Origin: Limnobacter sp.
GTDB lineage: Bacteria; Pseudomonadota; Gammaproteobacteria; Burkholderiales; Burkholderiaceae_B
NCBI GenBank assembly: GCA_029866125.1
Contig: JARWZZ010000015.1
Location: 124,001 to 188,000, forward strand
DNA length: 64,000 bases
Reading direction: 5' to 3'
The position numbers were made by a program, and so were the translations under genes. The notes beneath the pieces are model-generated. The model saw only the letters and a list, made by a program, of their open reading frames with translations. It did not search any database and was not told the origin of the DNA. Shown here piece after piece: positions 1 through 8,609 of the stretch (its first letter is position 1; every line of letters starts with the position of its first letter).

Positions 1-188
1 GGGTCGGCCAGCAATTCCTTTTTGCGTGACTTGATTTCAGTCAAGACTGATTGACTGAAGTCCTGCACGAACACGTTGGCAGGCTGGGCTTCCTGTGCAT
101 GGGCCACAGTCGCAAAGCTGGCAGACAAGCTCAACATCAAAGTCAGGGTGAGGCCGATAAAGCCACGGCGGTTCATGCTTGTATTCAT
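1..188 (-). CDS. mlaC: MlaC-like periplasmic phospholipid carrier (partial, N-terminus only)
   Basis: Only about the first 62 codons lie in the window; the gene continues past the left edge. The translation begins with a basic n-region, a hydrophobic core and an Ala-x-Ala cleavage site (AHA, then QEAQPAN), so it is an exported protein. MlaC ferries phospholipids through the periplasm between the outer-membrane MlaA complex and the inner-membrane MlaFED transporter. The assignment rests mainly on position directly downstream of mlaF-E-D-A, plus the signal peptide and the start of the mature domain. The start at 188 is preceded by an AAGGTAG ribosome site 8 nt upstream; an in-frame ATG at 176 is an alternative. 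Confidence 0.8.
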   Translation of the reverse strand, partial: MNTSMNRRGFIGLTLTLMLSLSASFATVAHAQEAQPANVFVQDFSQSVLTEIKSRKKELLAD

Positions 189-284
189 TTTAACTACCTT
201 CAAATTAATCAAGGACAAGGCCTAAAACGGCTGTTGTCGGTATTAGGTTGACCCAGCCTAAGCCGGGCACGTTGCGTGTTGCTG

Positions 285-1061
285 TTATTTAGCGGTGGCC
301 GGGGCAGCTGCAGGCTCGTTTGACGTGGAGTCACTGTCGGCTTGATCAAATTCACGATCAACCGGGTCTGGCTTACCGTCCCTGACTTGGCTGGCCCTGC
401 GCGCAAGGAATGCGTCGCGAACAAATGAATATTTATCCAAAGCCACACGATCGACTAAGTCAGTCGCAGGAATAAGCCGGGCGCGCGTGTCCACTGCATC
501 AACAGCTGTTGCAACCAGCCGTTCATCCACTGGCTCGTGATTGGACAGGGGGTCGACCTGACTGTCTACAAAACGCGCAGGGAGGTCACGCACAGAGCTT
601 GGGCCTAAGAAAGGAACCACCAAATAAGGCCCTGAGCCCACCCCCCAGTAACCCAAAGTTTGACCGAAGTCTTCGTTGGTGCGCTCTATCCCAAACTGGG
701 TGGCCACATCAACCAAACCCAACAAGCCGACGGTGCTGTTAAGCACCACGCGACACATGTCGGTCAAAGCACGCTTGGGCTTTAACTGCAGTAGGTTGTT
801 CAATGAACTGGCAATGTCATCCAAGTTTGCGAAAAAATTGGTGACGCACCCACGAATCTCTTCGGGCACAACCGCGTTGTAACCTTGAGCAACGGGCTTC
901 AACGCCACGCGGTCTACCATTTGGTTGAAGCTATCCACCGGGCGGTTGAAAGACTCAAGCGGATCGGTCGGTGAGGGATTCTTTACAGTTGCACACGCAC
1001 TCACAGCCAACACCACAATACCGAGGCTTAACAGACGCATTTCACGGGCAAAACTCAACAT
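285..1061 (-). CDS. mlaA: MlaA (VacJ) outer-membrane lipoprotein
   Basis: 258 residues. A short signal peptide ends in the lipobox VSAC, so the mature protein is lipidated and outer-membrane anchored. The body carries the VacJ/MlaA hallmarks: DPLESFNRPVDSFNQ near the start, the NFFANLDDI segment, and the FGQTLGYWGVGSGPYLVVPF segment. MlaA forms a ring in the outer membrane that removes mislocalised phospholipids from the outer leaflet and passes them to MlaC. The ATG at 1061 has an excellent AAGGAG site overlapping the 3' end of mlaD, which indicates translational coupling. The C-terminal 40 residues are polar and Ala/Pro/Ser rich. Having mlaA inside the mlaFED operon is the usual beta-proteobacterial arrangement; in E. 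coli it is elsewhere. Confidence 0.95.
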   Translation of the reverse strand: MLSFAREMRLLSLGIVVLAVSACATVKNPSPTDPLESFNRPVDSFNQMVDRVALKPVAQGYNAVVPEEIRGCVTNFFANLDDIASSLNNLLQLKPKRALTDMCRVVLNSTVGLLGLVDVATQFGIERTNEDFGQTLGYWGVGSGPYLVVPFLGPSSVRDLPARFVDSQVDPLSNHEPVDERLVATAVDAVDTRARLIPATDLVDRVALDKYSFVRDAFLARRASQVRDGKPDPVDREFDQADSDSTSNEPAAAPATAK

Positions 1062-1065
1062 AAAA

Positions 1066-1539
1066 CTACTCCTTGCTCGAGTCTTTGCTGGAGGCTTGGT
1101 TGTAGAGGAACTGGCTAATCAAATTTTCCAGCACAACGGCAGATTGGGTGCGAGTGACTTTTGCACCAGCGCTTAGGTTTTCAAGATCGCCACCTGGCTC
1201 AAAACCAATGTACTGCTCGCCCAGCAAACCTGAAGTCAGGATTTTCGCAGAAGTGTCTTTGGGAAACTTGAATCCCTCTTCTAAATCCATGGCGACCACG
1301 GCACGGAAAGTTTCAGAATCCAAAGTGATACCCACCACCCGGCCTACGACCACACCTGCACTTTTGATGGGTGCGCGCACCTTCAATCCGCCAATGTTGT
1401 CGAACTCAGCCGTGATTCGGTACTTTTCGCCTGTGGAGAAAGAGCTTAGGTTGCCTGCCTTCAGTGCCAAAAAGACCAGCGCCAAGGCGCCGATCAGCAC
1501 GAATAAGCCCACCCAAAAATCAACCGCTTTGTTTTTCAT
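1066..1539 (-). CDS. mlaD: MlaD, MCE-domain subunit of the phospholipid transporter
   Basis: 157 residues. One N-terminal transmembrane helix (about residues 8-27) is followed by a single MCE domain (about 38-117) with the pattern IGGLKVRAPIKSAGVVVGRV and the SGLLGEQYIGFEPGG segment. MlaD assembles as a periplasmic hexamer on the MlaF2E2 core and forms the channel through which lipids pass to or from MlaC. The C-terminal tail ends in a Ser/Lys-rich stretch, as in other short MlaD proteins. It lies four bases before mlaA; the 68-base gap to mlaE upstream holds a palindrome (separate entry). A GGGAAA sequence precedes the ATG. Confidence 0.95.
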   Translation of the reverse strand: MKNKAVDFWVGLFVLIGALALVFLALKAGNLSSFSTGEKYRITAEFDNIGGLKVRAPIKSAGVVVGRVVGITLDSETFRAVVAMDLEEGFKFPKDTSAKILTSGLLGEQYIGFEPGGDLENLSAGAKVTRTQSAVVLENLISQFLYNQASSKDSSKE

Positions 1540-1573
1540 TGTATTTCCCGCGTTTTCTTAACGATTACCTAAT

Positions 1574-1589
1574 TCACTGAATTCAGTGA
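1574..1589. repeat. 16-bp perfect palindrome between mlaE and mlaD
   Basis: TCACTGAATTCAGTGA reads identically on both strands and sits in the short gap between the mlaE stop and the mlaD start. It could be a protein-binding site or a small processing hairpin in the mla mRNA; nothing else in the sequence decides between these. Confidence 0.4.
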
Positions 1590-1607
1590 CAACATTCTTT
1601 TGTAGCG

Positions 1608-2393
1608 TTACACGCTGAACATCAGCGCAGTCAGCACAAAGTCCAAACCTAAAATGGTGAGGGATGCGATGACCACCGTGCGAGTGGTTGCCCTGGAAAC
1701 CCCTTCGGGCGTGGGCTGGCAGGTGTAACCTTGGTACAACGCGATTGCATTGACCGCCAAACCAAACACAATGCTTTTGATGACGCCATTGGCCACATCA
1801 TTCATGACATCTACACCATCTTGCATTTGGGACCAAAAAGCGCCGGAATCCACGCCAATTAATAAAACCCCAACCACGTACCCTCCAATAATACCAACTG
1901 CGCTAAATAATGCAGCCAATATCGGCATGGAGATCAAACCGGCCACCCAACGAGGAGCCAAAATTCTGGATTTGGGGTCCACTGCCATCATTTCCATGGC
2001 AGCAAGTTGTTCACCCGCTTTCATTAAACCAATTTCAGCGGTCAGCGAGGTACCGGCGCGGCCAGCAAACAAGAGGGCAGAAACGACTGGCCCCAACTCA
2101 CGCACCAAAGACAGCGCCACCAATAGGCCCAAGGCTTGCTCAGCCCCGTAACGGTTTAAGGTGTAGTAGCCCTGCAACCCCAATACAAAGCCCACGAATA
2201 AGCCAGAGACGACAATGATCACCAGCGAGTAATTGCCGATGAAGTGAATTTGGTCGATGATCAGCCGCGGACGCAAAAGCGATTTGGGCAAAAGCACAAA
2301 AAGATTCAATACAAACTTGGCAAATGCGCCCAAGCCAGACACAGAGTCAATGGTAGAACGCCCTAAGCGACTGATGGCAGCAACGGCGCTCAT
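1608..2393 (-). CDS. mlaE: MlaE, permease of the phospholipid ABC transporter
   Basis: 261 residues, the normal length for MlaE. An amphipathic N-terminal helix is followed by about five hydrophobic segments. The conserved permease core is visible: RELGPVVSALLFAGRAGTSL followed by AEIGLMKAGEQLAAMEMMAVDP, the coupling region that contacts the ATPase. MlaE dimerises in the inner membrane and binds lipid at the base of the MlaD ring. Its start overlaps the stop of mlaF by four bases (ATGA), so the two are translationally coupled. Confidence 0.96.
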   Translation of the reverse strand: MSAVAAISRLGRSTIDSVSGLGAFAKFVLNLFVLLPKSLLRPRLIIDQIHFIGNYSLVIIVVSGLFVGFVLGLQGYYTLNRYGAEQALGLLVALSLVRELGPVVSALLFAGRAGTSLTAEIGLMKAGEQLAAMEMMAVDPKSRILAPRWVAGLISMPILAALFSAVGIIGGYVVGVLLIGVDSGAFWSQMQDGVDVMNDVANGVIKSIVFGLAVNAIALYQGYTCQPTPEGVSRATTRTVVIASLTILGLDFVLTALMFSV

Positions 2394-3178
2394 GCGAAAT
2401 CCTCTTTCAAATCCTTGGCTGGGTAGTGAAACCTGACCGGCCCTTCGGGCTTGCCGTGGATAAACTGCTGCACGAAGGGGTCTTGATTGGCGCTGATTTC
2501 CGCCGGGGTACCTTCCGCCAACACGCTGCCGTTTGCGATCACGATGACGTGGTCGCTGATTTGGAATGACTCATGAATGTCGTGAGTAATCACAATCGAG
2601 GTGGCACCCAAGGCATCGTTCAGGGTTTTGATGAGAGTGGCGGTGATTCCCAAGGAAATGGGATCCAAGCCCGCAAACGGCTCGTCGTAAAAAATCAGCT
2701 CAGGGTCCAAGGCAATTGCTCGGGCCAAGGCCACGCGACGGCTCATGCCACCCGAAATTTCGGACGGGAACAAACTGGCCGCCCCCCTCAAACCCACTGC
2801 ATGCAGCTTCAACAGTACGAGGTCTCGAATGGTGGCTTCAGACAGGTTGGAATGTTCACGCAGCGGGAACGCCACGTTGTCAAACACCGAAAGGTCGGTA
2901 AACAGGGCGCCAAATTGGAACAAAACACCGATGCGTTTGCGAAAGGCGTAAAGCTCCGAAGTGCTTGCGGTGACGATGTTTTGACCCAGAACCTTTACCT
3001 CACCCCGCGAAACAGGGTGCTGACCGCACATCAGGCGCAAAAGGGTGGTTTTTCCAGAGCCAGAACCGCCCATGACAGATACGACTTTGCCTTTCGGAAT
3101 ATTGACCGAAAAATCTTTAAGAATGGACCGTTCGCCATAGGCAAAGTCAACATTCTTGATTTGGGCAACAACACCCAT
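2390..3178 (-). CDS. mlaF: MlaF, ATPase of the phospholipid ABC transporter
   Basis: 262 residues, a single ABC ATPase domain. Walker A is GGSGSGKTTL, the Q-loop is GVLFQFGALF, the signature is ISGGMSRRVALARA (the GGM variant usual for MlaF), and Walker B is LIFYDEPFAGLDP, followed by the His switch VITHDIHES. It powers lipid transfer by the MlaFED complex on the cytoplasmic face of the inner membrane. It is the first gene of the operon; an AAGGA site lies just upstream of the ATG. The divergent spacer to the pilus cluster (3179-3411) holds a minus-strand TATACT box at 3209-3214 but no convincing -35 partner. Confidence 0.96.
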   Translation of the reverse strand: MGVVAQIKNVDFAYGERSILKDFSVNIPKGKVVSVMGGSGSGKTTLLRLMCGQHPVSRGEVKVLGQNIVTASTSELYAFRKRIGVLFQFGALFTDLSVFDNVAFPLREHSNLSEATIRDLVLLKLHAVGLRGAASLFPSEISGGMSRRVALARAIALDPELIFYDEPFAGLDPISLGITATLIKTLNDALGATSIVITHDIHESFQISDHVIVIANGSVLAEGTPAEISANQDPFVQQFIHGKPEGPVRFHYPAKDLKEDFA

Positions 3179-3411
3179 GCGGAATCCTTGGGGCTTGGAG
3201 GTGAATAAAGTATAAAAATTGTGCCGTATTGTACCCCGAAGCGGCCCTACTCGCCTGAAACTGTCGTGAGAATACCACCCCGCAATCCGCCGGCAGACCT
3301 ACCAAGAGCGGATGACTGCTGTCACCCGATAGAGCTCATTACATCAGAGAAATCAGACGCTTGAGTTTAAGCTTTTGCCTTCTTCGATCACGGTGAGTTC
3401 AAATAAGTTCC

Positions 3412-5481
3412 ATGTCGACAGCATCCCGCTCGTTTAATTCTCTGCAATCGGCAATCAAGACCGGCCTGAATGGCCTTTCACGGCTGTTTCTGGTTTCCTG
3501 TGGCGCTTTTTTGACGGGGTGTGCAAGCAACCCCAGCCTGATCAAGCCGGACCTGGATGCCATTCCAACACTGGCGGGCCCCACCACCGCAACGGCCCTG
3601 TTGGGCTATGAGTTTTGGGCAACCCCCAAGGGCGACAGCGGGCCGGTTGAACCCACATTTAACTTCCGCGTGAATGCGGTACCCGCTGCACATGTGGTCG
3701 AAATCATCAGCAAGTCAGAAAAAATGGGCTTTGAAACCGATGACTGTGGCAGGAACCCGGTCAGCATTCACGGCGTGAACATGCCGATAAGCCAGGTACT
3801 TCAAAGCATTGAGAGGCAAAGCGCGTCAACAATTCACCGGGAAACCGGGCATTTGCGGCTGAGTTGCGAAGAGGACGCTTTTCGAGAGTACCGATTGGAT
3901 TACCTGGACTTGGAGAGGAAGCTGAACGATTTATCCAGCTTGAGCTCGGTGCTGGAGCGCCGAAATTCCAACAATGGCTCCGGTATTACGGGCAGCGGCG
4001 TAGGTGGCTCGGGCGGAAATGGCTCGCAAGACCTTGGCAACCAATCACGCCTGACATTGAGCACGGCACAAAACCACGACTTGTGGAACAGGCTGGCACT
4101 ACACATTGAATTTTTGATTTCAGAGAGTGACGACGTCTACAAGGTAAGAAGGCAGGAGCGAACCAACGACGAGTTGGAAGAAAGGGATGTTCAGTCCCGA
4201 TTTAGAAACCAAAGCCCGAGGGGCTCGAACAGGGCATCGCAACGCAGCGAGCGGGAAGTCACCGTTCGTGAAGAGATTAAACTCAGCGGCAGGGTGGTTG
4301 TTCATCCGGAATCAGGTACGGTGACCGTACGCGCAAAGCCCAGCCAACACCACCGAGTGGAGAGTTGGCTGCAAAGTGTTCAAACCCGGATTAAACGGCA
4401 GGTTTTGGTGGAAGCCATTATTGCTGAAGTCAACTTGGACCAACGCTTTGAACGCGGAATCGATTGGAATTTGCTGAAGCTACAAGGCCTTCAGGCTGGG
4501 TTGAGTATTCGGGGCACGCCCTCTAGCAGCCCTGCGCTGACTGTGGCGGCGGAACGATCTGACCAAAAAAGTGAGTTGTCTGCAGTGCTTCGTTTGTTGG
4601 AAACATTTGGGGAAACCAAGGTCGTTTCCTCCCCCCGAATGTTGACCATGAACCAGCAAGCGGCGGTGTTGAAGGTGATCGACAACAGGGTGTATTTCAC
4701 CACGGAGGTACAAACCTCTGCACCCACCAACAACAACCCGGCTTTCAGCACATTCAATACACAGGTGCAGACTGTGCCGGTTGGCTTTTTGATGACTGTT
4801 TCTGCCCAAGTGTCGGATGACAAAAATATACAACTTCGGGTAAGGCCAACACTGAGTCGAATTGTTGGATTTGTTCAGGACCCCAACCCGGCCTTGAAGC
4901 AACTCAATATCGACAACAAAATTCCTGAAATTCAAACGCGGGAAATGGAGTCACTGCTGCGCTTGAAAAGCGGTGAGATGGTGCTATTGGGTGGGCTTAA
5001 GCAGCAGTCCCAAGAAAACAACTCGCAAGGATTACCGGGTATGGGGCCCGAGTATTCGTGGCTGGCGGGCAGTGAAGGCAAGGCCGGGCGCAGTACCGAA
5101 TTGGTTATTTTGCTGAAAGCCAGCATTCAAGGCGAAGAACAAAGCGGTGACCTTGTGCAGGAACACTCGCCTGCAAACCGCGTTACAACCAGCACCTCAA
5201 CCGACACCCTAGCTAGCCCATTGGCCAAACCCGTACAAACTGCTTTGAATTGGGCCAGGGGCGGTCAGCCCAAAGCAGCAGAAAACCTGCTTTCGGAATT
5301 GCAAAAGCTTCACCACAGTGTTCCGGAATTGCCCTTCAATTTGGGCCTGATTTATGCCAACCAGCAAGGCAAGCGAGAAGCAGCGAAATCGGAGTTCGAC
5401 AAGGTTGAATTGCTGTGCAAACAGCGCAGTTGTCAACTGCCTTTGATGGAAGCCAAAGCGTGGCTGGACGCCCAACCATGA
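3412..5481 (+). CDS. MshL/PilN-type secretin lipoprotein with C-terminal TPR-like extension
   Basis: 689 residues. A signal peptide ends in a lipobox LTGC with Cys37 as the lipidated residue. Residues about 80-170 form an N-terminal secretin domain, followed by a Ser/Gly/Asn-rich linker near 180-205. The secretin core runs from about 330 (LVEAIIAEVNLDQRFERGID) to 560 and includes the KSGEMVLLGGLKQ signature near 517-529. It would form the outer-membrane gate of a pilus or type II-like machine. The segment from about residue 604 onward is atypical: it is helical and resembles tetratricopeptide repeats (LNWARGGQPKAAENLL; FNLGLIYANQQGKREAAKSE). The start is not certain because no good ribosome site precedes 3412. 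It opens the operon and overlaps the next gene by four bases. Confidence 0.85.
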   Translation: MSTASRSFNSLQSAIKTGLNGLSRLFLVSCGAFLTGCASNPSLIKPDLDAIPTLAGPTTATALLGYEFWATPKGDSGPVEPTFNFRVNAVPAAHVVEIISKSEKMGFETDDCGRNPVSIHGVNMPISQVLQSIERQSASTIHRETGHLRLSCEEDAFREYRLDYLDLERKLNDLSSLSSVLERRNSNNGSGITGSGVGGSGGNGSQDLGNQSRLTLSTAQNHDLWNRLALHIEFLISESDDVYKVRRQERTNDELEERDVQSRFRNQSPRGSNRASQRSEREVTVREEIKLSGRVVVHPESGTVTVRAKPSQHHRVESWLQSVQTRIKRQVLVEAIIAEVNLDQRFERGIDWNLLKLQGLQAGLSIRGTPSSSPALTVAAERSDQKSELSAVLRLLETFGETKVVSSPRMLTMNQQAAVLKVIDNRVYFTTEVQTSAPTNNNPAFSTFNTQVQTVPVGFLMTVSAQVSDDKNIQLRVRPTLSRIVGFVQDPNPALKQLNIDNKIPEIQTREMESLLRLKSGEMVLLGGLKQQSQENNSQGLPGMGPEYSWLAGSEGKAGRSTELVILLKASIQGEEQSGDLVQEHSPANRVTTSTSTDTLASPLAKPVQTALNWARGGQPKAAENLLSELQKLHHSVPELPFNLGLIYANQQGKREAAKSEFDKVELLCKQRSCQLPLMEAKAWLDAQP

Positions 5482-6470
5482 ACCCAGAAACCCGCGATGG
5501 ATTGCTAAAGGCCTGCCGACAGGGGCCACAAGAGGTGCTTCTTCAGGCCTATCAATGTGACGCATCCGATTTGCACTGGATACCTGAGGCAGAGGCCTAT
5601 AGCTTAAAAATCCGAATTGGCGGGGCGTTGCTGCATATCGGTCGAATTGGTTTGTCCGAAGGACGACGAATTGTTCAGGCCTTCAAAGCTGCGGGACAAA
5701 TGAACATTGCGGAATCGCGCAAACCGCAGGATGCGCGGGTGCAGTTTCAAACGGTGCAAGCCCGGCTTTCAACCCACCCTTGCATACACGGGGAAAGTTT
5801 GGTGTTGCGCATTTTGGCTAGGCAAGTCACACAAAAGCTGAAGGATTTGGGGTTTAGCCCACAAAGCCTGAGCCGGATTAGCCAGCTTATCCATTATGAC
5901 GCCGGCTTAACGCTGGTTAGCGGCCCCACAGGCAGCGGAAAAACAACCACCTTGCACGGCATGCTGTACACGCTTGGGGAAGCCGCTGGGCAAATTGTGA
6001 CGCTAGAAGACCCAGTGGAAATTGTGAATCATTCCGCCCGCCAAACCGACCTTTCCACCCTGCCCCACCTTACCTTTTCAATGGGCCTGAAGTCCTTGAT
6101 GCGCCAAGACCCTGACACGATTTTGGTGGGCGAAATTCGAGACACCGACACTGCGCAACTCACCCTCAATGCCGCTTTGACCGGGCATCGGGTTTTGGCC
6201 TCGGTGCATGCACCCGACTGCCTTGGCACATTGGCCCGTTTGGTGGAGTTTGGACTGCCCTTGAAAACGCTGCTTATCAGCCTGAACGGGTTGATCTGCC
6301 AACGCTTAAACACAGGAACACACAAGGGTGTGTGGGCAGAAGTGATGTCAATTGCGCCCCTTCCCCGCGCAGAAGTTTTGGGCATTGAGTCGTTGAGGGA
6401 TTTGCACCAAGTGTGCGTAAAAAACCAGGCCATGTGGTCATTTTCGGAGGACTGGAATGCGTTCAATTAG
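5478..6470 (+). CDS. GspE/PilB/MshE-family assembly ATPase, short form
   Basis: 330 residues from the ATG at 5478, which overlaps the secretin stop (ATGA); a longer reading from 5415 would run far into the secretin gene and is less likely. Walker A is GPTGSGKTTT (from residue 149). The Asp box TLEDPVE, Walker B LVGEIRD (216-222) and the His box region TGHRVLASVHA are all present. It would hydrolyse ATP in the cytoplasm to drive pilin polymerisation. Canonical GspE/MshE proteins are 500-600 residues; this one lacks the N-terminal N1E-type domain and the CxxC...CxxC zinc-binding insert between Walker B and the C-terminus. Since no second ATPase is encoded nearby, this is probably the extension motor, although its size resembles PilT. 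Confidence 0.88.
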   Translation: MNPETRDGLLKACRQGPQEVLLQAYQCDASDLHWIPEAEAYSLKIRIGGALLHIGRIGLSEGRRIVQAFKAAGQMNIAESRKPQDARVQFQTVQARLSTHPCIHGESLVLRILARQVTQKLKDLGFSPQSLSRISQLIHYDAGLTLVSGPTGSGKTTTLHGMLYTLGEAAGQIVTLEDPVEIVNHSARQTDLSTLPHLTFSMGLKSLMRQDPDTILVGEIRDTDTAQLTLNAALTGHRVLASVHAPDCLGTLARLVEFGLPLKTLLISLNGLICQRLNTGTHKGVWAEVMSIAPLPRAEVLGIESLRDLHQVCVKNQAMWSFSEDWNAFN

Positions 6471-7533
6471 TGCATTGACTAAGACCTTTAAGCAGCGATG
6501 CGTTTTGTCCTTGCAAGGCAAGCTGTGGCTCGATTGGCTGGATGATTTTGTAAAGCTGCTGGAAGCAGGACTACCCATCATGGAATCCCTGAATTTGAGT
6601 ATTGAAATTGGCCAACACCAAAGGGGATTTAAAGCGATTCAAAGACGACTTGAGGGTGTTAGCCGGCGGCTGGAGGCGGGGCAAGCGCTGGATCAAGCAT
6701 TTTTGCTGGACAAAGAGCCTTGGCCTGAGCCGATTGAAATCGCATTCCGCTGCGCGCCACAAGCAGGCGATTTGGCTGTCATGCTACGCAGGCACCTGGA
6801 CCACTGGTGCGAATATTCAAACGCCAAAAGTCAAACTCTAAAAAGCATGGTTTACCCCTGCGTGGTGTTGATGTTGGTCATCCTGGCTTGGGTTCTGTTG
6901 GAGTCCAACACGTCGGGCTTTGATACCGGTCATACACGCCCACAACCCCAAGCAGATTCGGCTTGGAAACTGGAGGATTGGCTTTTGGCGCTGGGGGCTG
7001 GATTGGGAACCACTGGCCTGCTATTTCAGCAGTTTTTGAAATCTGGAAAAACTAGAAAACGCAGTTTGAAGCCACAAGGTTGGCGGCCAGCCACCGCATG
7101 GTACTACTCGCATTTTTTCTTTGAAATTGGAAGTGGCTTGGATGCCGGTTTGGACCTGCTGCATTGCCTGCGGCAAAGCAACTGCAGGCCACGCCGGGTT
7201 GGGTTGGGCCAACATCGCGCCCTCAAAGAACTGACCGAGTTTTCAGCGAGGATGGAACGGGCTGTACGCCACGGACACAATTTGCACGCCGCTTTTCAAG
7301 AGTGCGGGGCACCTCCATTTTTATTAAGACAGTCTGCGGTTGCAGAGCGTACAGGCAACTTGGCGAACTGTTTTATCCTCGCATCCAAAGTGTTTGAGCT
7401 GGAAGCCCGAAAAAGGCAAACACGACTCAATGCCACATTGGCGCCCGCCACACTGGCGATTGCAGCTGGGTTTTTGGTGTACGCATTTCAAAGCACATTG
7501 TCGCCCTTGTACTCTCAATTGGGTCAATTTTAG
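6457..7533 (+). CDS. GspF/PilC/MshG-family inner-membrane platform protein
   Basis: 358 residues. Two T2SSF domains are visible. The first (about 25-125) contains LLEAGLPIMESLNLS and the APQAGDLAVMLRRHLDH segment. The second (about 205-325) contains EIGSGLDAGLDLLHCL and AERTGNLANCF. Transmembrane segments lie near 131-149, 178-197 and 328-348. It is the polytopic platform that couples the ATPase to pilin loading. The start overlaps the ATPase gene by 14 bases. It is somewhat shorter and more diverged than the usual 400-residue PilC/GspF, mainly in the loop after the second helix. Confidence 0.85.
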   Translation: MRSISALTKTFKQRCVLSLQGKLWLDWLDDFVKLLEAGLPIMESLNLSIEIGQHQRGFKAIQRRLEGVSRRLEAGQALDQAFLLDKEPWPEPIEIAFRCAPQAGDLAVMLRRHLDHWCEYSNAKSQTLKSMVYPCVVLMLVILAWVLLESNTSGFDTGHTRPQPQADSAWKLEDWLLALGAGLGTTGLLFQQFLKSGKTRKRSLKPQGWRPATAWYYSHFFFEIGSGLDAGLDLLHCLRQSNCRPRRVGLGQHRALKELTEFSARMERAVRHGHNLHAAFQECGAPPFLLRQSAVAERTGNLANCFILASKVFELEARKRQTRLNATLAPATLAIAAGFLVYAFQSTLSPLYSQLGQF

Positions 7534-7535
7534 CC

Positions 7536-8609
7536 ATGAGGGATATTTGGATAATCCACGAGGTGAAGCCGGCCCGCAATGGCCGTGAAGAACCCACTTT
7601 TGAAGTGCAGCATTGTCAGGTCGACGGGGCAAACTGGCGCACTGAGGAAGTGATGCAATGGCAAGAATTTGTAGGCAGCCACAAAGCATTAAGCAGCTTT
7701 TCCATGCCAGACACTTTGGTGTACCTCGGTCTACCGCCCAGCGAAAAGCCAGACAGCCATGCCAGTCAAATTTGGATGGCAATATGCGACTCGCCCAGCA
7801 GGCTTGCCTATGCGGATGTACACGGCATGCACATGGCATTGATTGAACAGGTTGAATCGATGGGCAAAGACGTCATCGTTTGTGCATGGCGCGGGGCAGG
7901 TGGGCAAGCGCAGGCGGGGTCCCTTCGGGAAGTTTTCAATTTGATATCAAATGCTGAGCGCCAGCAAATTGAGAAATGGCATCGCAAAAAATCGGTGACT
8001 CAAACCGTTGTGAATACAGATTGGGCCCTGCGGATATCGCTTCTTCTTCATGGGAAAGAAGGTTGGTTGAAATCTCGCCTGTCAATTGGCGTGCTGTTGA
8101 TTGCCTTGGCCACAGCAGGAATACATTTGGCACTTGAAGGGCTACGCATGCAGGGGCAGCGCTTGTCCCTGCAACACAAGCAAGTGGTGAAGGAGCTTGA
8201 TAAAACCAAGCCATCCATTGAGAAATCCACAGACTGGGAATGGTTTGTTCAGACACTCAAACTGATTCAAACGGGCAAGCAAACCCAAGTAGCCAATGTG
8301 CAGAACACCATCGGCCAAAGCACTAGGGCTCATTTTTTGAGCCCGACAGGAATCTCAGTCGAAAACCTAGCGGTAGATTGGGATGCAAAAGGCGATATGC
8401 ACATCATGCTGAAAACTGGGGTGCATAAAAATCAAATAAACGGTGACAAATCCAGCAACCGTATTCCGGAGGATTGCAAGGCGGGACGTCAAGGTTGGAT
8501 AGTTTGCAGCAATTCATCGAACAATCCAGCAAACAACGCAGCCACCAATGAAACCACCCATTCATTCACTAAGGGCATCAATAAGTTGGGGGACGACAAC
8601 GGTGAATAG
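7536..8609 (+). CDS. Bitopic pilus accessory protein (unrecognised; alignment-complex position)
   Basis: 357 residues with no family I recognise. About 180 cytoplasmic residues come first, then a single membrane helix (about 181-202, LSIGVLLIALATAGIHLALE), then a charged coiled-coil-like stretch (RLSLQHKQVVKELDK) and a periplasmic part that becomes low in complexity (Asn/Ser/Thr rich) near the end. This topology resembles GspL, or PilO2 of type IVb systems, which link the cytoplasmic ATPase to the periplasmic part of the machine. The gene begins two bases after the platform gene and overlaps the next by a few bases, so a structural role in the same machine is a fair inference. Confidence 0.6.
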   Translation: MRDIWIIHEVKPARNGREEPTFEVQHCQVDGANWRTEEVMQWQEFVGSHKALSSFSMPDTLVYLGLPPSEKPDSHASQIWMAICDSPSRLAYADVHGMHMALIEQVESMGKDVIVCAWRGAGGQAQAGSLREVFNLISNAERQQIEKWHRKKSVTQTVVNTDWALRISLLLHGKEGWLKSRLSIGVLLIALATAGIHLALEGLRMQGQRLSLQHKQVVKELDKTKPSIEKSTDWEWFVQTLKLIQTGKQTQVANVQNTIGQSTRAHFLSPTGISVENLAVDWDAKGDMHIMLKTGVHKNQINGDKSSNRIPEDCKAGRQGWIVCSNSSNNPANNAATNETTHSFTKGINKLGDDNGE

